Assembly (NCBI GenBank): GCA_022828595.1
Contig: JAKGHH010000004.1
Coordinates: 85,960,270-86,024,269, forward strand
Direction: 5' to 3'
Length of the DNA: 64,000 bases
Origin: Nelumbo lutea
Taxonomy: Eukaryota > Streptophyta > Magnoliopsida > Proteales > Nelumbonaceae
Shown: piece after piece, positions 57,570 through 64,000 of the stretch
How positions within the stretch are numbered: position 1 is the stretch's first letter
How the letters are laid out: every line of letters starts with the position of its first letter
The notes under the pieces: generated by a model
Seen by the model: the letters and a program-made list of their open reading frames with translations, nothing else
The model's database searches: none
What the model was told of the DNA's origin: nothing
Translations under genes and position numbers: made by a program

Positions 57570-57765
57570 TGATGTAAAAATATGGGAGTGCAAATGAGTT
57601 GAGCAAAAAATCCTGTTCACCAATTTATGGGTTTTACATTGTTTTGTTTGATTGCATTGCAAATGAAGTAAAGCCTGAAGCAAAGTAAAACCCAAACAAA
57701 AAAAAGAATCAAAACTTGTAATCTTATCATTTGCACTCCCCTGTATTTTTTTGTACAAGTGCAAT
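57570..57765. mobile_element. Foldback MITE with GGGAGTGCAAATGA arms
   Basis: GGGAGTGCAAATGA at 57585-57598 is mirrored exactly by TCATTTGCACTCCC at about 57728-57741. Similarity extends outward in a diverged TGTA/AAAAATA segment. A possible outer target duplication TGCAATT occurs near 57555 and 57760. Confidence 0.6.
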
Positions 57766-58239
57766 TAAATGGAGCCTTATAGTAAATTGTATTGATGTGT
57801 TTGTGTGTGGGTTGGTGAATTATATTATAATAATTATAGCCATTTGTATTACCACAAATCTTTGAACTTTTAAGCCAGAAGGATCAATTTGGAAGAACCA
57901 CAATATGCAGAGACTCCCTCTGGATAAACTGAAAATCTTTGTAATTGTATTCTCCAACCACAGCAATAGAATAAAGTATATTATTAGAACCGTATTGCTT
58001 ATACGTTAATGGAAGCAGAGAGTAGAGAATGGGCCCAAGGATCGTGACGTCTAAATGGGCAAGCTGGATTATGGTTATTGCTTACTGAGTTTGTGCTGGA
58101 TTGATCGATTCCTCGAGATAATGAGCTGGGCCAGTCTCTGAGCATTTGGGGTTGGACAGCAGTGGGCCAAGCATGGTCTCATCTATCTTAGCTGACCAAC
58201 TTGACTGACGGGCAAGTGACCATGGGAAGGTCAAAAACT
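57766..58239. other. Intergenic, nothing recognised
   Basis: No supported feature. Confidence 0.5.
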
Positions 58240-58800
58240 TGAGCACAAAAATATTTAGAGAATAAAAAATTCGGTAGGTACTTCATCTAATAGTTCAAGT
58301 TTTAGGTTGAATGGCATTTTACAGAATCCTATTGCCAAATTGCACCCTCAAGAAGAGAGGCTTAAAAAAACAGTTTTAGGTCGATTGGTTTCTTGAAATA
58401 GTATTAGAGCTTGTTTGATTAAGTTGTCTAGTGTTCAGTTCCCGTTGTCTTTGTTATAATTGGTTATATTTTAGCACAAGATATGAGTGGGTTTATGATT
58501 GTTCACGCTTCAAGTCCCTTGGGCTTTGGTGTAAAGGGGCATTGTTAGAAAATAAAAAATATATTCATGGACCTCACCTAACAACTTAAGCTTTTAGGTT
58601 GAATGATTCATTCATATGGAATCAAAGCCTACTCAACATAGTGGTTTAGTATTCAATCCTTGCCACCCCATTATAATAAGTAGTTAAATTTCATCACAAG
58701 GTATGATGGTTTTGTGCTTGTCCATACTTCAAGTCCATTAGGCTTTTGCATGAGAGGGCATTTTTAGAAAATAAAATCCTATTCAAGGACCTCGCCCATC
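58240..58800 (+). repeat. Three diverged units of the dispersed repeat cassette
   Basis: TTAGAGAATAAAAAATTCGG (58255), TTAGAAAATAAAAAATATAT (58550) and TTAGAAAATAAAATCCTATT (58765) each begin a unit with GGACCTC...CAACTTAA sequence. The last two are about 210 bp apart. The same cassette occurs inverted at 20860-21240. It may be copia LTR debris. Confidence 0.6.
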
Positions 58801-59093
58801 AACTTAATGACATAGGAGTGTCTACATACAAAGAGCGAACTTATCCAAAATTGAATTTGAAATCAAAATTCACCTGGAAACTATTTAGTCATGCAGGATT
58901 TTTGTTCAACTTTGCAGCCAATCTCATAGATATATCGCATTGAAGATGAGCATTTTGCATAGCCATATGAAAAGATTTAGAGGTCTACTTTCCAATAATG
59001 CACCAAACCGAGTTGGATTTGGAGTTCTCTAGGCAAAGTTATGGGCCAATTCTTGTTGAGGGTGCAGTTTGGCAATACGATTCTGTAAAATGC
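58316..59093. repeat. 43-bp inverted repeat spaced by about 690 bp
   Basis: GCATTTTACAGAATCCTATT starts the left arm (58316-58358). Its reverse complement with four differences lies at 59051-59093 (ACGATTCTGTAAAATGC at the end). The arms could be the termini of a MITE or foldback element. No target duplication was found. Confidence 0.7.
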
Positions 59094-61652
59094 ATAATTC
59101 CAGGATTTTTGAGTGTCTCTATGCTTTCTCTAGCTTCTAAATCTGAATCTTCTAGAGTAATTCATGAATCTAGTTAATTACTCAGCTTAGGGGGTTATTC
59201 CAAGCAAATCTATATAAGTCCTACAGTCTGTTGGGTAAGCAAGTTCAGAATTTTGGGTTGAAGACAAGTAGGTCTTAAGCTTTTCTCAGAAAAAAAAGGA
59301 AGATTTTTTCTACTATCTTGCTTTTAATATAATTCTTTGGTGGATTCCTTATAGTGGCTAACTTCCTCGGTTCTCGTGTCTTTCTTCTCAGTGCCGTTTA
59401 TAAGATTTTTCCGATATCACTTAAACTTTTAGATTGAATGATTCCTTGACAATTCTTAATCTAAACATTAACAAATCAAATTCAGGTCCAGGTATATTGT
59501 TTGATTGAATTTATTTACAACCAAGGTTTGAAAGACTGCAAAGTATCAATTTGTATGTTACAATAGCTGAACACCCGAGCTTGATGCTGTGTAAAATATT
59601 GCACCATTATTTATAACCCTTTGTTCATGGCATACAATATAAAAGTTATTTTTTTAATTCATTCTATATTAAAGAAACATCTAACATGATACCTGAAGGG
59701 TTTTGATCAATCAAAACCTTTGTGAATTTTGATAAAATTCCACCTGATTAATTACGACTTTTATGACGATGGATTTTTATGGTATCATGTCTTTGTGGCA
59801 TCATAGTCAAATAATATGTAATAAAAGGGTTTGAATATGATACCAAAAATACATGATACGTGATACGGAAAAAAAAGCATATAGCTATTCAACTAAAACC
59901 ATAAAAGTGATAATGTAGCAGATTACATTCAAAATGAGATATTTCAAATAATCAAATTTGAATCTAATCAAACACACCACCCTAAAAAGATTCCAGGTTG
60001 GCTTTATTTTCTAGGAAATTTAGTAGGAGATCTAGCAGGTATATACAGTACACTATTAATTTACTGATTCTCTAGGTCCAACCTTGTCTGTACGGCGAGG
60101 TATGAATAAAGTCAATAAACTCATTATTTACTATTTCCCTTTTTATTCAAGCAAGAGAGAGATTTGTTTAAAGATCAATTCTTACATGTGAACAGTCAGT
60201 ACTCAGTATTGTCAAAGCAATTAGCTAATTTTCCTATTTGAATCCCCATGGCTCCAAAGTTTAGAAATCAAACGCGCCCGATGCAAACCTACTTATACGG
60301 TTAAACCAGTAAACAAAAGTGTCGTAATGGTCAATGGGGATTGGTACCAGAGGCCAAAATGCATATCAATATTGCAAGTTTGCAGCCATGTGTGGCTACA
60401 ATCTCTTATTCTCTTGTACGTAAAAGAGATGGTTCTGCGAATAAAATCCTACAATGTTGTCTCATCCATTCAACGACCCATAAGTCATTGATTGATGGCA
60501 AATGAATCAATCCGCAACAAAAGACAAATACAAGTTATGTTTGTTTCATGTTCACGTAACAGCCCACAACACTTGTTCTTCACTTCCTCCCAAAAGAAAA
60601 TCATCATCTTTCATCTATCAACCTTCTTTCCAAGTAAGAAGTGGCACAACACATAATAGATAAATAGAGTGAAACAATCCATATAAAAGCAATACCCAAG
60701 AACAGTAGAGTCCTATCATATCTTGTTTCTAAGATACACCATAAAAACAAAATAATAAATAATAACACCCGGCCAGTTGGAAGTAAATACGTGTTTACTT
60801 CTGAATATGTATTATTAGCCCATGTTACATATCTTTTTTCTAGCATATAGCAGCCCTAGCAGATGTTAGATAACCTTAGATGGCTTGGAGAAAGAATGCC
60901 ACAAAAAACACCAAACGTGTGCTTTTGCAGTTTCAATTTCCAATGCCTGTCATATGTGTGCAAAAGTTTTTCATGTGTGTACAAAAGTAATGAATTCAAT
61001 CCATTTTGACTTTGTCATTCTTGTAACAAAACCCGACACAAATTCCTAATCGCTCTGTAACTGCATGTCTACCATTCTTCTAGGTAAATAATTAAAATAA
61101 CTAGAGAAGTCTCCATTCTTCCATGTAAATAATTAAGAGAGAGAGAGAGAGAGAGTGAGAGTAGACAAAAAGAAAAGAGTCTTCAAACTTTTATTGTGAA
61201 TAAATTCAACAAGTCATAGATTCCCCAGAGCTCCAATTAAGCTTCAATTCTCCAGAAATAAAGTAATTAAAGTAAACCCCATGGAGATTTTCTTAATGGC
61301 CTCCCCCCACCCTCCCCTACTGAATTTCGATGCAATGTTCGTCGTTGCCATCACGGTATCGCATTTCCTATGTACGGATGCACCCTCACCCAAAACGTAG
61401 ACTAAAAGAGGGAGTCCACGAATAAAAAAACACGAGACAACGTGCACACCATCTCATACCCCGCCTGCTACGTCGTCTCCTTTTATCTATCTTCCTTCAC
61501 ATTCTCACATTTTGATTGAGGAGCCTTCAACCCACGCAACATTTTTATATTCAAATTCACAGAAGTTTTCTATGTTACCGTTATTATCCTCCAGCAGCAA
61601 ACCAGCGATATTGTCAAATGTACTCTTTTTTTTTTCTTGTTTCTTTTTGTTT
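59094..61652. other. Intergenic, no gene recognised
   Basis: Mostly AT-rich. An 80-codon minus-strand frame (60846-60604) has two hydrophobic segments but no homologue that I recognise and no coding context. There is a (GA)n run at 61137-61156. The last part is the 3' flank of the Sec14-like gene. Confidence 0.5.
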
Positions 61653-63860
61653 TCAAAACCTTTGGGATGCTGAGACGTGGCGTCGTCTCATCTGAGGAGT
61701 AGTGACGACGGATACGAGTCCTCCCAGTGGCGGTCTCATCTTTGACCTGTAAATCATCACGTCGTATGGTCTCCGGTAGAATCTCAGAAAGGGCAGGAAC
61801 GACTCACGGGCCTTCTCGGTCCTGTTAACACTGTCCTTCCGCAGGAACATGGCGGGTGACTGAAGGAACGACGGTCTTGGCGTCCATGGGTGTTTGACGC
61901 AGTTGTTGACTTTGGGTCTTGGTACTGGGGTCGAAGGGAAGTAGTCATTCTTCCGAGCCGGTGGACAGCTACCTCTCATCTCACCACGTGGCGTTCTAGC
62001 AGCCGGTGATGCAAAAGAGTAGGAGCGGGCTCCCGCATTCAGTGGGGAGATCAGAGCGGGACCCAGCAACGAAGGGGATGGGCTGGTGGGTCCCATCTTG
62101 GAGGCTGAAATCTCAGTCAAGCTTAGGTACCAAGGCTTGAGGGAGTCGAAGTGGTGGGACACGGTGAACGCAAACCGAGTAGACGCAGAAGCGCCAACCT
62201 TGGCCGTTGATGGGGTTGTCGACGGGTCGTATCGGAGGGAAGAAGCTCGTGGAGGGAAGGCCGAGAAGTCGTCGTAGTTCTGTGAGTCTTCGAAGTCTAA
62301 TGTCGAGACCACCGTCGTCACGGTCGATAACTCGACGAACGACCGAACGCCCTGTTGCAGAAATAAACCGTTATGGGCCACCAGTTGGTTGGTCCACTAA
62401 CCTTGGTTTAGAACCAAATCAGAGCGTTGAAATTTTACCTTCCAGAGGTAAAAGAAAAGCCAGGGAGGGTCGATGACGAAGGCCTTGTGGAGACGTCCTG
62501 GGTAATATTCCGATACGATCTTTAGTGTCGCCAGCAACAAGTTCATAAAAGCCGAAGCCGATCTGAAAAAGCCTGCATTTGCACGCGTTTGATATCAATA
62601 AATGAGCTCACTGCTCACCCCAGGGCCAAGAAATAAAGAAGATTAATTATAAAAAGAAGCTTTAATTTGTTAAATCGGGACTCAGGATTCAGGGATCAGG
62701 AGCTCCGGAGCTCCTACTTTTTCTCTGAAAATATTATCCATCTGCAAAAGAAAATCCCTTCTGCTCTGTAGTTCCGTACTGCTCGGGCGGAGAGTAAACA
62801 CTCACCATAGTCGCGCTCGGACCAGAAAACTGACCTAACAGGAAATTCCAATCATACCCCTAAACGAGTAAATGCAAATGCCTCTCATTACTGTTAACTG
62901 AGCAATAAGCCAATAACACGGTGACACCTCGGGGGTACTCTGGGAAACATAAAAGTCATAGCACATGCCGGGTTTCCGACAATGTCGTACGTCTAACACG
63001 GTACACCTTGCTCTCAATTATCACGTTTTGACTAACGTGCGCTGAGGGAGTTGTACAGAAAAGAGATTCACTTCTCGTTAATCAGGAATTAAGCGTAACT
63101 GAAACTGAAAGAGATTAAAGGACGCTTTAGATCAGCCTATCGGGAATCTTTTTGGTCTTTATTTAATAAAGCAAGGTTTTCAGAGAGGCACGTTGAGAAT
63201 TTCAGACTGGTTACCAGTTGAGGCACTGCTTTAATTACCGTCAGAGAATAAAAAGCTGCAGGTCTTATGAGGTTGAAATTTGATCGAACTAGACCAAATA
63301 ACCAGATGACCCTGAATGTAACAAAATTGGATAAGCAGTGTTGATCAGCGCATTTGCGCAGAAAATCATTCGCGGAAGAACTGAGAACTCCCAGCCATCC
63401 GATCTGCTTTCTAGAATTAATTAAGAATCGGTGTTATGGGAGCCACTGACAATCGATACATGGAATTGGATCTGAATGTCATCTGAGATGAAAAGAATGG
63501 ACGACTGTGCCAGGGCTAATCATGGTGCTTTGTGTGCGTATCATTTCCCACTATTGGATCTCTCTTTTTCACAAATCACAACTAATGTAATCAAAATCAG
63601 GAGGATATCTACACACTACACTTACTCGCATCGAAGAGGAGTACGAACTGTTCGACATTTCTTGGCATGGATGCGATGGCTACTTCAAGTGTAAAAACCA
63701 GTAGGCGTATGTACCTGTAGTGGAATAAACAAGTAATTTATCAAGTTACAGAAAACACATTCAAAATTTATTTTGCTTTTCTGTGTTTTCTTTAGGTTTT
63801 ATCTATGACTTACAGTTTTTGTGAATGAAACTTTTGATAGTCTTGCTTAATCCGGAAAAT
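61653..63860 (-). CDS. Sec14-like (CRAL-TRIO) lipid-transfer protein, 3' exons
   Basis: Four minus-strand exons with consistent phases: 63860-63814, 63714-63626, 62572-62439 and 62351-61653, stop at 61653-61655. Junctions are GT-AG (for example AAG|gtaaaa and caacag|GGC). The encoded order is [61 protein letters not shown] and [12 protein letters not shown], the lipid-binding half of the CRAL-TRIO fold. A Ser/Pro-rich C-terminal extension of about 200 residues ([59 protein letters not shown]) follows. Family members bind phosphoinositides and other lipids at membranes. The N-terminal exons are beyond the window. No stops or shifts are present, so the gene is likely functional. Confidence 0.88.
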
Positions 63861-63935
63861 CTGCAGGCACGAAATGTAAACAAAAATGTCTTGATTTGTT
63901 CTCCTTCCAACTTATATTTCTCGAGTAAGAGAAGC

Positions 63936-63937
<2 letters not shown>

Positions 63938-63979
<42 letters not shown>
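63938..63979. repeat. (GA)n microsatellite in an intron of the Sec14-like gene
   Basis: About 20 GA repeats directly 5' of the first resolved exon. Confidence 0.95.
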
Positions 63980-63982
<3 letters not shown>

Positions 63983-64000
63983 CACAACAGGCCTCGATTC

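Noticed and set aside
60604..60846. 80-codon membrane protein on the minus strand
   Set aside because: Hydrophobicity alone is expected in AT-rich DNA; no homologue or context supports it.

Overview
The window is nuclear DNA of a flowering plant, probably a eudicot or magnoliid. The species cannot be named from the sequence. Evidence: a plant-specific DUF868 gene, GT-AG introns, plant L1-type LINEs (some with a plant RNase H tail), Ty1/copia and Ty3/gypsy elements primed by initiator-Met tRNA, Harbinger, hAT and Mutator-like MITEs, a TRIM and a Helitron. It is not prokaryotic, so there are no operons or CRISPR arrays.

Host genes are few and all on the minus strand. A single-exon DUF868 gene lies at 15.6-16.5 kb. 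An NKAP/UPF0396 nuclear protein gene lies at 39.6-41.2 kb and is open throughout except for one frameshift. The 3' part of a Sec14-like (CRAL-TRIO) lipid-transfer gene lies at 61.7-63.9 kb; I resolved four exons with consistent splice phases, and its 5' end is beyond the window.

Layout. 0-14.3 kb: a dense retroelement block with a copia pol at the left edge, a second complete copia with LTRs, PBS, PPT and degenerate target duplications, at least five LINE fragments in both orientations, and hAT MITEs nested inside one another. 14-17.7 kb: DUF868 and its upstream region. 17.7-26.9 kb: AT-rich intergenic DNA holding small MITEs. 26.9-31.2 kb: a 458-bp TRIM, a nested hAT pair, and a 2.35-kb non-autonomous Helitron containing a tandem duplication and two MITEs. 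32-38.5 kb: LINE fragments, SINE remnants and a clean 705-bp hAT element with an identical 8-bp target duplication. 39.5-41.3 kb: NKAP. 41.9-47.1 kb: a complete but decayed Ty3/gypsy element with LTRs, whose 3' LTR end and flank were later duplicated in tandem. 47.5-55.8 kb: LINE ORF1, a probable solo LTR, a chimera of BiP-type HSP70 and cytochrome P450 fragments, LINE ORF2 and a gypsy remnant lacking its RT. 55.7-59.1 kb: MITEs and a degenerate repeat cassette. 59-61.6 kb: nothing recognisable. 61.6-64 kb: the Sec14-like gene.

The genes do not form a pathway. The most unusual object is the HSP70-P450-HSP70 chimera at about 50.9-51.9 kb. I do not see a new defence or enzymatic system. Most of the window is a record of nested transposition.
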